64,000 bases of DNA, taken from assembly GCF_031877795.1 (NCBI RefSeq), contig NC_133932.1, positions 37,339,180 through 37,403,179 of the forward strand, given 5' to 3'. The first letter of the stretch is position 1; the number at the start of each line of letters is the position of its first letter. Made by a program: the position numbers and the translations under genes. The stretch comes from Strix aluco (Eukaryota; Chordata; Aves; Strigiformes; Strigidae). Of the stretch, positions 1 to 11,720 are shown in pieces. Under the pieces are notes generated by a model. That model searched no databases. It was not told where the DNA came from and saw only the letters and a list, made by a program, of their open reading frames with translations.

Positions 1-1735
1 AGCTTGAAGACTGCTTTGGGATATGGTACAATATGTTACCTACAGGCTTGATATCCGAAGTGAATATCTTATGATAGCTAATTGCCTGACTACTAATCGA
101 TAGGAGATATGCTCTGAAAAGACAATGAACATCCTTAAGGTCCTTCTGAATCCTCAGCCTCCTGATTTCTTCTCAAACACCAGCTGTGAGTGACATTACC
201 CACCTTCAAAAATATCGCCCACTTCCTCCCTCAGCTAGAACTGACCACCTCGGTCACAGTTATCATGAGGGATCATGTAGAAGGTAATTCAAGAGAAAAC
301 ACCGTGACAAAAAGTGAAACCAGAATTTCTGAACTAAGAAGTTGCTATTTCTCTCAGGACAGGCAGAAACTTCACCGGGGCATGCTGCGTGAAAACATGG
401 CAAGGAGACAACCTTCGGTTTCACCTTTTGTAAATCTCTATTTGTACCTTGTTGGCAACTGAGCACCTCCTAAGGCTTGGCATATGGTATCATCTGAAGC
501 ACAAAATAAAAATATTGCACCCATCTGTACTCCTACATGTTTTTGCTAGCCAATTTCTACACTCATGAAAACAGATTATTTTAATATTACATTTTTTAAA
601 AAAATCCTTAAAGCAATGTCACAAAAGTGTTTTTAGTTTTGTGTATCTAAAGTACTTCATCAGATGAAACACTTCCAGAGAGAATCACATTTACTTTTGG
701 GCTGTTATCCAAGATGTTGGTAGGATGAATGGAATTAAATGCTATTAATGCTTATGGCAAGGTTCCTTTACATTCCTGTAAAATAAAAGAGAATTCATCC
801 CTCATGTAGTAAGCCTATTCAAGATCACTAACTGCATTAGTTACTAATACTCTTAGTCCTGTAGCATCCGTCAGCTCTTTTAATGGTCCAGAGTCCAGGC
901 CAATTAGAGAATAAGACTGGAACGACAGGAGATAAACTTTCTTTGAAAGTCCCGGTTTCTCTCTGCTGTCGCCTTACCATCAGAAAGCGCTTAACTGGAA
1001 CAGGCACGCAGCCAAACCCTATCTGGGGAAATTCCCCGCCTCACAAGTTATCTATTTAATTCCAATAGCACTATTTTATAATGGGCCTTCCTGTTTCTTT
1101 CTCTTTGCTTCTCAATCTAGTTGTGCTGAAAAAGTGCCAGTTTTTCTTGTTTGGATTTAATGTCCTAGCATTTTTTTTTTTTTTTTCTAAATTACCGGAC
1201 AGCCTCCTAGACTTTGAAAACTCTGGGTTATTTCTAGATGCATAAGTCAACAACAACTTTGGGGAAGGCTTATCTCGCCAGCTATAAACTCTTTTTCTAC
1301 CTGACTCTCTTGAGAACAGGACGTATTGGCTGCTCATAATTCACGTAAATGTTCAATGTTTCATGACAAAGAGAAACATGCCGAATTATTTTTATCTCCT
1401 TTCCCGGAATAAATCCCCACACAGTTCATTTCCAGGCATCCATCACTTCACACCAGAGGTAGGGCTTTGGTAACGAAGGGAGATCTAAGCAGAGAGGCCT
1501 CCGGAGCACTAACCTGCTCCGAGTGGGACAGAAGCAAAGCAGGACTGCATTCCACCTCCAGAAGTCAAACCTTGCCACAGTACCTTTAAAGCGAAAATTT
1601 ACCAACACATGCTCTCACTGTTCACTTAATTAAAAAGGGCCATAAACAATGTTGTTCTCTGCACTGGAATGGATCTGTCTGGAAGTGTTGGATACCAAGG
1701 ATAGATAGGAAACACAGCACACATTGAAGAGAGCT
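1..1735. other. unique non-coding DNA, no gene seen
   Basis: AT-rich unique sequence. Reading frames are short (90 codons or fewer) and resemble no known protein. It contains a 16-T run at 1171-1186. I see no recognisable repeat family, RNA gene or CpG cluster. Confidence 0.6.
1171..1186. repeat. poly-T run (16 T)
   Basis: Sixteen consecutive T on the plus strand. No SINE or processed pseudogene body is recognisable next to it, so it is better read as a simple homopolymer than as a retroposon tail. Confidence 0.9.
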
Positions 1736-1739
1736 ATGG

Positions 1740-1910
1740 GAATAATTTGAAGCAAAATTTAAAATACAATAAATTTTGCCTCCATCTGCTCAAAAATGGC
1801 CATGAACTGAATTGCAATTTTGCTTTAGCTTGTTTAATTTGAATCATTTATCATTGCATCAAATGATTCTTGGTCTGTAAATTCATGTAAATAACAGAAA
1901 CCCAACTGTG
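1740..1910. promoter_or_regulatory. possible conserved regulatory element, homeodomain/POU-like motifs
   Basis: AT-rich block dense in ATTTG, TAAT and ATTGCA words. It holds a 10-bp palindrome (AATTGCAATT, 1810-1819) and a perfect inverted repeat: GAATCATTT at 1841-1849 and AAATGATTC at 1861-1869, with an 11-nt spacer. This composition is typical of vertebrate developmental non-coding elements, but conservation cannot be judged from one sequence. The motifs are observed; the regulatory role is inferred. Confidence 0.25.
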
Positions 1911-2339
1911 TTGACCAGCCCTTAGCAGGAAGTGATATATTGTTGTTCCGGTGCTCTGAAATGAAAGTGTAATCTCTGAAATGCTTTAAGAAAGTGTCCC
2001 TATAAAACCATTTTTTTTTTCATTGCTGCAGAACCAGTTTTCAATATTTGGCAACAGTGTATGGGACAGTTCTATTTACCTGGCTCATCTTTGATTGGGC
2101 CATTAGCATGAACTAGAGAAACACAGTTAAAAATTAGCATGTATTAGGTCTAAGAGAAAAGAGCAAGGAGCAAGACTTGAAGCAGGTTGGTCTCATCATT
2201 GCTAAACCTTGAACCATTGGACAAGTGGAAAGGAGTCATAATGAAATATTATTTGAAACACACCTTTTCACAGATATAGGCATGTCAAGGGTGTGCTTGT
2301 TAGCAATCAGCCTTATTAATATCTCTCAAAGAATCAGAG

Positions 2340-2790
2340 GCAAACTTTGATAACATAACAACATGCAAGATAGCCTGATAAAAGGTTAATAAGCCACTCA
2401 AAAGGGAAAAGTGTCTTTAGCTAGAACTGTGAGTTGAATTTGGATGGATAAAAGCTTGCAATAGTGTTAGATTACAGAGGGTAACATAAATCTGATAAAA
2501 TGCCATGAGATTTTATGTCAGGCTTTTTGTAAAAAGGCATTTGCTTTTGATTGTTCCAAGTCCCAACAGAGAGAGACCAATTGACACAACCAGTTAGAAT
2601 GTCAAAATGCCTTTTTGAAGCTGAAGTAAATGCACTGATTAAGGGGGAAACCCCCCCTCTCAAAATGTTATAATTAAAATAAAAGCAAGGCAAGAGACAA
2701 AATTGAAATTAAAATTTGCCATAGGCTTTGCTGAGCTATATTTGTACAACATTGCAAGATGAATTATGCTGATTTTGATAAAAGACTGTT
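2340..2790 (+). promoter_or_regulatory. possible GATA-motif cluster
   Basis: Five plus-strand GATAA cores lie within about 430 bp, at 2349-2353, 2377-2381, 2447-2451, 2494-2498 and 2777-2781. Four of them continue as GATAAA. The block also contains a CTTTGATA word similar to TCF/LEF sites. AT-rich DNA gives GATAA by chance, so enhancer function is only a suggestion. Confidence 0.2.
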
Positions 2791-2799
2791 CCTGCAACC

Positions 2800-5360
2800 T
2801 GCCATGTGATTAAAAACAGAGCTGCCTTGGGTACAACAGACAACAAGTCAAGGCCTTGAGGACTCAAAGAGATTCACTGCATGTAGCTCAGATTCAAGAC
2901 ACTCAGTGCTGAGTCCTAGCAGGACCTGTCCCCTTGCAGAAATGCAACTCTGGGAGCCTGGGGTGGCCAAGGCTGGAGATGGTGATCCTACAGCCAGACA
3001 TATGACTTGTCCAGCTTCCTTAAACCTGGGCAGCCCTGCAGGACCCAGGTTCCCAAGTGCAGGGGCAAGCAGAGACAACCAGGACTCCCACACTTTCTAC
3101 CATCACACCCCAAACTCCCAACCCTAGAGAGATCCAGATCTCTTTAGGGACTGATTTTTTCTCCTACATCACCTGGAAATCCTAACTTTCAAGATAAAGC
3201 CAGGGTGTCAAGAGCTCCCAGGCTCCCCACTACATTGTGTCAAGCTGAAGCCAGCATCGGCTCCAATAGCCCATTGCCTTGCTAGAGCTGGCAATGGGTT
3301 TGCTCCAGAGCCTCAGTTCCCCGTCATCCTGGCAGCTACTTGTGAAATTGGCACTGTCTTCAGCCTCCCAGCTGCTATTATTTATTTTGTTAGTAAACAT
3401 CATGTTTCAGTACTTTTAAAAAGTAAATTTCCAGTTTCTGGGAAATAAGAATAAAATTAAATTAAATCAAAACTTTCACAAGATTTCCCAGGAATCAGAA
3501 ATCATGCTTGTTTGCCATTTTTCATCAGTAGTTCAGAAAAAAAAAGGCCTTCTGTTCTGAGCTTGGACAAATGGAAGTGGAGCTTGTGAAGTCAGTGGTT
3601 ACACTTGAAAATTTAGGCTTAGGTTGGAATTACTCCATCTTCTTAAGTATCTTAGATAACTTCTATAAGAATGAAAAGTCAAGCTTCACAGGCCTTTTAG
3701 ACATGCATATTTTTAAAGCAGCACATATATATATATTGAACCTGTGTGAATTCATCCTACCATCTGTCAGAAGTCTTATATCAAGTGTCTGTAAGGGACT
3801 TGGGAGGTTCAGCACAAAGAAGTATGAAGTTTATTCCCTGGGGACATTTCCTGATCCTCAAATACAGAATTTGCAAAACCCATGGAAATACAAAAGAAAG
3901 GAAGAAGGAAAAAAAGATTAAATGAGCATTTAGTTGGGTTTTAAAGATGAACAGAAGTTGTCTAGGGTACCAGAACTATGAGGATCCATTCCTGAAGGAT
4001 GGGTCATCCTGGTGGGCACCAAGCAGTGAGAGCAGAAAGACAACGGGGACCAGACTGGCAAGTGATAAGGGGCATTTAGCCAGCTGGTTGCCCTGCTTTC
4101 AGCAGTCATATTTGAAAACTGAGATTGATAAGCACACTCAGTGTAGAAACAAAGCGCGTGCCAGAAAGAAAGGGATAGGCTGACAAAATTCACTGGGTGG
4201 GCAAGATCATCCCTGTGCTCAGCCCCTCCTCAGAGGGCTATCAGGCTCTTCCAGTCAGCCTTGTAATCAGGGAAATTGGAAGAGCAATGATGAACTGAGC
4301 TTTTACTCACACACAGGTTTACATGCCCTTTGGCGCAGGTGTCCCCATGTTGGTAGGGACAGAGAAAGAGTGAAGACGCTCAGTCAAAGGAAATATAGTT
4401 CCCACACCACAAATACCTGCCAGAACAAATCTAAATCCGCTATGCCCCTGGCATACAGCAGCACCATGGCTGGGATGACACGTGCCCAAACACCGCCATA
4501 AGCATGTGGCAGACACTGTCACTTACCAGGTCGGCTGGCCCCAAGCTGCCTCAATCTTGCCTTGGTCTGCAGGAGTGGCACCAGTCATCCTTCCCTGATG
4601 TCATGGCACAGCCCAGCTGAGCTGACAGCTGTTTTGCAGCTGGAATTATGCTTTAAAACTGCACCGGCCCCTCTGCCAGTTGCAGTCATCCTCTACCCAA
4701 ATCTCCCAGGGAGGGACCCAGCCCTCAGTGAACTGAAATCTGTGGATGAGGTCCTCTGCTTAGCCATCTCTGTGCATCCATGCAAGTTTTGATAAAGGTA
4801 TCACAGTTTATACCCCCCTGTCTCATGGAGCCAAGTTCAGACCTAATTCAAGCTCTAACAACTTGCAATGCTCTAGTGTGACGACATCAGCTCTGGCCTT
4901 ACATCTTGCACATGAGACGGTCATATGGAGTCCCCAGTATCTCACCAGTTTAAAATACTATTCTATGATCACTGCAATATTGTTGGGGTTTTTAAGAGGG
5001 GGGAGTGGTCAAATATCCCCTCTGAAACAAGCAGTTGAAGCCTAGTTTCTAAAAAGTTCTTCTGAAGAGCACTAAACATTCACTGTATGCTGATTAGCTG
5101 GTGAGAATTCCCTTGCTAATTTTTCCCCCCACATTAACATATCTAAACAGAATTTTATACTCTTTGGACATTCAGTAGTACCTAGCCTGTCATGTGCAGC
5201 TGCATTCATACCAGATGACCCACCAAGAGAGGAAATGCAACTCCCTAACCCCAGCCCAACATACTAACTTCTCTCATATCCCATTTTTCCTTTTTTGTTA
5301 TTCGTCTCATAGAGTTAAAAATTTATGACCTCTGGCAGAAAAAATGTGTGCAAGAAAAAT
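2800..5360. other. unique non-coding DNA, no gene seen
   Basis: Moderate GC around 2880-3350 and 4200-4800, AT-rich elsewhere. It contains a short (AT)n tract at 3723-3736. Small reading frames occur on both strands, overlap each other and show no recognisable domain. No repeat family was recognised. Confidence 0.55.
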
Positions 5361-5374
5361 GATAGCACGGCATT

Positions 5375-6081
5375 TTGACTCTTTCCAATAGTCAGAAACA
5401 TGTTTTCAGAATCATAAAAAGAGAGAAGGAAAATCAAACAAGAAACCGAACAACCGGAGAGCTAGAAGTGCAGGAAGCAAGACGAGGAAAGGAAGAGCAA
5501 CATCAGCGTGCGAGGGTGAGTGAAGCCAAGCGAGCCTTATCCAAAGCCATGGAGGAGCAACTCCCTGGCCGGCGGCAAGCCCAGAGGCAAACATCCTGAG
5601 GAAAGAAGAGAAGGGAAGAGTAAATGTCCCCCAGCACAGGGAGTACTGGTGGGTGGAGAGCCGAGGAGAGACTTTTAAATGCTGATTGTATTTTGTATTG
5701 AAGCGTAAAAGAACAGCAAGTTAATGAGAAGGGCTGGCTGCGGCCTCTCCCATAAATCAGTTGTCTCTTGGGGGGAAAAAAAAGGAAAAGACACCCCTCC
5801 ACAAAAAAATGCAACAACAACAAGAGATCAAGATTTTTCCCACACTTAATAACGTTTTACACAATTACAATAAAGGATCTCCAGGGAGCGCGGTTGCTTT
5901 GTAACGCCAAGACGTACTTGAAAAGAGCAGCTAGATGAAATTGTAATACAGCTCTAGCTTTTGTACTCTGGAAAAAACCACAAATATATGTATAGGGGAA
6001 GCTTTTAAAGAAACAATCCTTTAAAGAAAGAATGAGGAAAAACAAACAAAAGGGAAATGCATTTTCAAGCATCAGTGCCAA
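5375..6081. other. purine-rich block, possible conserved element or lncRNA exon
   Basis: About 5400-5600 is strongly purine-rich with several CpGs, giving a highly charged 74-codon plus-strand frame (5375-5599) that resembles no protein I know. A consensus-like splice donor (GTGAGT, 5516-5521) follows GAG inside that frame. About 5860-6080 is AT-rich with few simple repeats. Nothing proves transcription. A non-coding RNA exon or regulatory DNA are both possible; chance is the default. Confidence 0.15.
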
Positions 6082-6099
6082 CCCGCTGAGAAGGCTGCT

Positions 6100-6530
6100 A
6101 CAGAATTAACTTAGTTATTTACATTATTATTTGGTTCAAACAGCTTGTAGGTCTTCAGTGTGATTATGTATAGTGAATTTTATTTGGTGAAATACATCAA
6201 ATTTTATTCAGAAAAAAAAAAAAGAAAAAAACTTAAATGACTCGACATCCACACCCAGCCTCCTTGGATAGACACACAGTAACAAAATACCTTCCGCATT
6301 GGATGGAGTTGAGAAGAAACTGTGACAATTAGAGGCAGCTCTGGACATCAGAAGTTTGTAGTAGTAAAGCAAAGACTTAAATTTAGGACCCAAACATTAA
6401 TCACAGCTCTAAGAAGCAACTGACTGTCTTTTCAAGTAAATTAGATTTTAATGTTATAGGTGTTTAAGACATAATTGTGCTTAACATAATGGCCTGAATT
6501 TCACTAAAACTGGAGAAGGGTTGTTTCTTT
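6100..6530. other. AT-rich unique DNA, no gene seen
   Basis: Contains an A-rich stretch near 6212-6230 and no recognisable gene or repeat until the SINE relic that begins near 6532. Confidence 0.6.
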
Positions 6531-6531
6531 C

Positions 6532-6700
6532 AGTTCCTAGCTCTGACACAGACTTTTTGAGTAACCAGTATCTCAGAGGCTTGCTTCGCTTTGCTAAAAT
6601 GGTGATAATAATGTTTCTTTTGTCTATTTAGCTCTTAACCTTTTTGCAAGTGCTTTCTCCATGTGACACCCTTGTGACACTAGGTACTGTAAATACACAA
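6532..6700 (+). repeat. ancient MIR-like SINE relic (plus orientation)
   Basis: Ordered landmarks match the MIR/CORE-SINE type known from reptiles and mammals. A word like 'ctagctctgacacagact' is followed by a degraded 'cctcagtttcc' region, then 'taaaatggtgataataatg' (6595-6613), 'tgtctatttag' and 'ctaggtactgtaaatac'. The order and spacing agree with the family 3' half. Divergence is high, as expected for a pre-avian insertion. The subfamily is not resolvable by eye. Confidence 0.6.
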
Positions 6701-6709
6701 ACTGTATGG

Positions 6710-7180
6710 AATCCTTCTGATTAATGACAGCTCATTAAATGCACTCTGTATGAGTTCTGTATTGTTATTTAGGCGTTAAAACAATAACATAAACTAAAAC
6801 ACATTATGAAGCGATGTTGGGTTTTGTTAAAATAAGCTATTTGTAATTTGCCTTGAAAACACACTGGTCAAAATGGCAGCATGTCCCTCCCTTGCAGACC
6901 AGTGCAGAAACAAACGTGTGATCCGTTCTCTTCTGAAAAGCCATATTTCCACTCCAGTGCCACATCTCCCTATGCCCCAAGCAGAGCAGCCCTAGGGGGC
7001 AAATGCTTTCAAGAAGGTGAGGGAGGGAGCCCTCAGTGCTGGCCTCAAGCAGCCCCCGTGTCTGTGGAGAAAGAAGCTAAAGCTCAGGCAAGCTGCCCCA
7101 CCACCCCTTCACACCCAGACACAAGGCACGGCAAGGAACCAGACGATATCCCAGGTTAGCTAAGGTATAGGAATCACCAC
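6710..7180. other. unique non-coding DNA, no gene seen
   Basis: AT-rich to about 6870, then more GC-rich to 7160. A 92-codon plus-strand frame (6881-7159) lacks any recognisable domain and is treated as chance. Confidence 0.55.
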
Positions 7181-7183
7181 GCG

Positions 7184-7540
7184 TTACATTTCAGTCTTCA
7201 GTACAGCGAGAAGCAGGCAACTGCAGCTGATCTTTGAGCTCCCGTGTCCTATTTTGTAAAGCATGGCGTCTCGCTGGGAGGGTAAGCTGCTGGGTTTGAG
7301 CTCCACTCTGTAATTGAATTTAATGGCAGAGCATCTTGCAGACATTCCAAAAGAGGGGAATTGCATCTTATTTGCATTTGTTTCTCTCCTGTAAAAGGGA
7401 TTAAGGGTGACTAGTTCAGAAGAATCCTGCCTGATAAGTCTCCTGGTGCTGTTCGATGGAAACACAGAGCACTCCCATTCTGCATGAGAATTAGCAGGTT
7501 GTTGGCCCTGTGGGAGAAGATAATTTAATAAAAAAACCAA
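7184..7540. promoter_or_regulatory. possible conserved regulatory element with octamer motif
   Basis: About 350 bp of balanced composition without simple repeats. It contains a perfect POU octamer (ATTTGCAT, 7370-7377) and a TAATTG homeodomain core near 7311. A minus-strand frame of 118 codons spans the block but has no recognisable domain. Conservation is inferred from texture only. Confidence 0.22.
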
Positions 7541-7544
7541 ACCA

Positions 7545-8915
7545 CAACACCCTGACTTAGTGCTAGGATTTCATGCCTTGCTCTCTTATTTCTAAGACAC
7601 CAGTAACACACTGAGTCACAAAAGGCTTGGGAAACTTTGCTCCTGGTTGCACAATGTCACTGCTCTCCTGCGTCGTGATCTTACGAAATTCAGAAGTATC
7701 ATTAAACTGAACCAACATTGTATTTCTGAAAGGCCATCTTATATTATGTAAACAAACAGCTTTTAGTCCCAGAACAAGAGATCGTTGTGTACGATTATGC
7801 ATCATCATTGCATAGCTCAGACATCACTGATCTGATGTGACAGAATTTCTGAGGGAGAAGCAAAGTCCTAATAATACAAAAAAAAAAAAAAGGAAATTAT
7901 CCTGATTTTTACAAAGAACTTAACTTCTGGTGAAGTCTGGGATCCCACAGTCTCTCTCAGAAGTGGGCCATGGGAAAGGGATTCAGGCTTGGATTGTTTC
8001 CCATTCTTTCAAACACATCTGAGGCAAGCGTAGCGTGACAATGTTTGTTGGATGTGAATCCTCTGGCCCTTACTTACACCTTGGTGCTCTCAGGTTCTGT
8101 GAACTTCAGTCAGGTTCATCCCTAGAGGACCCATTTTTCAGAGGGATGCCTTGGTTTATCCCTTAGGCAGGGCACTTCTTTTTGTTCAAGTGAGCTGCTT
8201 CTCTCCAGAGTAAGCCGGAGGAAAGGAGAGAGGCAATGGCACCAACGTTCACCCCTGGCAATGAGGTGGCACTGCTTTCCTGGAGGGAGGGCTGTGGTGC
8301 AGCCGGAGGAGAAGAGCTGCAGCTTCTTCAAGCTTCCCACAGCCCTGTTGGCACAGGCTGTGTAGAAGACCTGCCAAGGAAGTGTCACCCTCTGGGCGTC
8401 CCAGCCAGCTCTCTCCACCTCGGGGGCTGGAGCTCAGCTCTTGGGTACAGCCAAATAAAGGTTGCTCCAGGTGCCAGCAGATTCCAGGCAATGAACCCAG
8501 CATGTACAGAGGGCTGCCTTCACCCACCAGCTGGAGAGGAACACAGCAGCCATTGAAACTTATTATGAAGTATGTAGTATTTACCCAGAAAGCCTTTATG
8601 GCCTTTTCCTCAAACACATGTGCTATTTGGGCTCACATTAATACACAGAGAGATACAGGTCTCTTGAGGCATGTGCATAATTTAAATAGCTGGCTCGAAT
8701 TTTTCTTTCTAAAATACAGAAGTCCCCTCATCCACCTTGGTGACAAGTATCTGTAGTTTCAATTCAAAAGGTGGAGTGTCCTTTAGTCTCCACAGCCACA
8801 TCATCTAGCACTGCTGCCGGGTGGGGAGGGGGCTGGCTACTCCCGCTGGGTAAGCTTCCAGTCTGGACTTCAAAGGCCAGTTAGCAACTGGGGAGGAAGA
8901 TAAAGGAGCTGAAAG
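7545..8915. other. unique non-coding DNA, no gene seen
   Basis: A 14-A run sits at about 7878-7891. From about 8220 to 8540 GC rises, and three overlapping frames of 98-124 codons appear on both strands; their mutual overlap and lack of domains argue for chance. A G-rich patch lies near 8820-8832. Confidence 0.55.
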
Positions 8916-8989
8916 GGATATGCACTGGGGAAGAGTGACTGCAGAGTTACAGGGCTCTACCAGGTGTACTTCTGACCAGAACCCATTCA

Positions 8990-9800
8990 TTCACAGGCCC
9001 TTCATGGTTACCTTCATCTCTCTGCAGGTATGCAGCTCTGCATGCTGGCCCTCCCTTTCTCACCTGCTTTCACCCTCATTCCAGAGGCTACATCCCCACT
9101 CCTTCATCTCTCACCCTTGCTCCATTCCTGGCCCTCCTTCTACATCCTGTCCTCTGTCTCCTTCATCTCTCATTACCATCACACGCTACCCCCAGCTCTA
9201 CTATCCCATTTACCCAAAGTCCGGTCACTTCACTTTGCCCTTTCCCATCTATTTCCCCAGATCAGAAGTTTTTTATCTGTTTCCCAGTTTCTTTATGCAT
9301 CATCTTTCAATCCTTCCCTTCACACCCAGCCACTGTATGTATGTGTTTTTACAGTTTCCAACCTGTCGTCACTGACTACTTTTATTTTGCTGGGAACCAC
9401 TCTGAACTCCTTCCTCCCTTTAATTCAATGGCACGGCTATGATTCTTTCACACATGTCTCCAAACCCTACTTTTGCTGGCTTCTCCTTCCCAGCACGAGG
9501 TCCACCCTGCTCACTATCAGCCCTTGCTCACATCGGACACCTCTTTTCTCTGTTCCCTTTCTCATCCTACTGATGCCTTTGGTTGCTCCCATGACTCTGC
9601 TGACTTCCCTCCACTATTAGCCTGTCCTACCCTCCAGCTGTCCTGACAGCTTTCTACCTAGAAGAACACAGCATCTCTAACTCCAGATCCCACACCAGAA
9701 AGCCCAGCTTTCTTCTCATCACCTCTGACTCATCACTACATTCTTCCATCTGTCTCCACTTCTCTCTCTACAGAGAAATGCACCAGTTTTCCACGACAGA
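8990..9800 (+). repeat. possible L2-like LINE relic, 5' piece (pyrimidine-rich)
   Basis: The plus strand is strikingly C/T-rich for about 800 bp and carries a 196-codon frame (9030-9620). L2-type LINE coding strands in reptiles and fish are similarly pyrimidine-rich. The translation around 9700-9770 (…ITSDSSL…) recalls the conserved 'NLGV-FDSSL' segment of L2-type reverse transcriptases. The match is weak and broken by stops. A plain pyrimidine-rich stretch is the alternative. Confidence 0.35.
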
Positions 9801-10405
9801 TGAACAAGAAGCCCACATACCCTTCTGCCACTCTTGGTTCCACTTGTGCCGTGACTGCACCATGAGACAGAGTACAAGGGAGATGAGTTTTGTTGACGGC
9901 TTATCTGCATGTGACCCCTCCCTTAAATTATCTGCTGATTTCCTTGGAAAACAGTCATGCCTCTTCCAACATTTTTCTTTTCACATTATAAATGCACTTC
10001 AGTCTCTCTACTACTATTATTGTTTTTAAACCTATCTCACTCTCCAACTGTTGACTGGTGTCTCTTTTTTCTTCCACCTCCCTGTCCATTGATTTCACAA
10101 TTTTCAGTGGTTCCTTTCTTCAAGTCTCATTCTAGACCCTCTTCTAACAATTTCCTGTAATGGTAACTCACTGGATATGCTTCTCAGTCTCATTAAATAA
10201 GCTCATTAAATGAGGTTTCCCAAATCTTCACCAAGCCAATGTTTTTTTCTTATACCACACCTTTACCTGGAGCTGTAGTCCCCTGTTGGTTCTCTCCCTG
10301 GATTTTAAATTTCTTTTAGCATATGAAACAAAGACCCATCCCATATGTAGCCTTGTTTTTAATCTTTCTTCTTCTTAATTCTTGTGGGCAACCTCATCTT
10401 CAGGA
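9800..10405. other. pyrimidine-rich intervening DNA, no gene seen
   Basis: Continues the C/T-rich texture of the preceding stretch. It may belong to the same decayed element, but I see no landmark strong enough to assign it. Confidence 0.4.
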
Positions 10406-10407
10406 AG

Positions 10408-11118
10408 CAGAACCTCAAGGGCTGGAAGAGACTTCAGGCAGATGTCGGGCCCATCCCTGGGAACAAGGCAGGTCCAGCTACCATTTATTAAAGGTTTTTG
10501 ACTACCTAGGTATAAACAACCTCCAGTGACAGAGACTGCAGTGGTTCTCCAGCCAATTTATGACTGATTTTGCTATTCAGACTGGTAGAAAGTTTTTTCT
10601 TGATGTCTGACTTGCATTATTCTTGCCACAGTTTAAGCCCAGGACTTCTTGCCTAGCAACCACAGACAAGGAGAATGTATTATTCTTTTCACCTTTGCAG
10701 GACCCTTTTATGTTACAATATTCTCTCTTGTCGTAAGCAGCCCAGTTCATACATGACCATGTTCACCTAATCCCCATTCACCCATGTTGCTCTCCTCTGG
10801 TCTCCATGCAAGCAGCGTATCTCTACTAGTGCTCACTAGAGCAAACGGATTAGTTCAAATGTCCTGCAGACTATCTTTTGATCCACATAGCCCAGTATGC
10901 TGTTTGCCTTTTCCAGAACAGCATGATATTGCCTCACTTTCTTCCACTTTAACTTCCAGAGCCATTTTCTGAAGAAATGTCAGAGAGCAGCAATAGTTCC
11001 ATGGCTGCTTTATGCTCAGCCAGGTCCAGTACTTTACATTAGAACTTGTTGAATAGCATCCCATTTTTCCACCTGGTTTCTCTAACACTTTTGTATCATT
11101 TGGGATTCAACCAGTATG
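10408..11118 (-). repeat. old CR1 LINE fragment, 3' part (minus orientation)
   Basis: The plus strand reads as the reverse complement of the CR1 3' region. Landmarks in order are 'gggctggaagagacttcagg' (10419), the 'cctccagtgacagagactgc' region, 'ttcttgatgtctgac', 'cagtttaagcccaggacttcttg', 'tgttgctctcctctggtctcc' and 'tatgctgtttgccttttcc'. The order is the normal CR1 order and about 700 bp are covered. Substitutions and gaps are many, so it is an old subfamily of the turtle/crocodile type rather than a young bird CR1. It holds no intact frame and is 5'-truncated, as most CR1 copies are. Confidence 0.85.
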
Positions 11119-11720
11119 ATCACAGGCCCCTGTAGCTCACTGAGACCCCTTGCTACGTCCATCTTATACAGATTCTATCGTCTCTCTCAATTATGTGGTC
11201 TCCCACCTATCCAGGCATACAAAAATCTCCTCTGTGGTCTTTCAATACTTTTTGTCTGTGTTCAGACAGCATCCTCTTCTTTAGCCTTAATAAATAAAAA
11301 CTACTTTCACACATCCCAAATACAGCTGGAGAGATGGCTTTCCTCACCAGCACTCTCATCTTGGTACACCCTGTCCCTGGTGAGTTCCCCCCACCTTCTC
11401 TGCCATATCAAACTATCATCAGCTTGTTGCCACTTCTTCGCACATAGTCTCTCATTCGCTGCTGAACTTCCAGCCTACACTGTGTTTGGCCAGCAATGTC
11501 CCTTCCGTCTTCAGCTTGCCACGTTACAAACAAGCACTTCTGGGTTTTCTCTTAAGTTCCCCTTATGCTTCAGGGCAGATTTCCAGAAACAACAAAGAAA
11601 CTCCCAGGAACTTCATTACCCTCTTCAAACTCTCCTGAAAAACTTCTTCTGTGTCAGGAAGGCTACAATAAATAAATGCAGAAATCAATACAATAAATGC
11701 TTGGTGTGCTGAGAACACCA
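11119..11720 (+). repeat. possible L2-like LINE relic, 3' piece
   Basis: The pyrimidine-rich strand resumes beyond the CR1. A 198-codon plus-strand frame (11116-11712) ends with a segment (…LQTLLKNFFCVRKATINK) that resembles the 'F-K-LLKTHFF' C-terminal region of L2-type LINE ORF2 proteins. It is followed by 'aataaataaatg' near 11667, a typical LINE end. If correct, the CR1 at 10408-11118 split this older element. Similarity is low, so this is inference. Confidence 0.35.
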
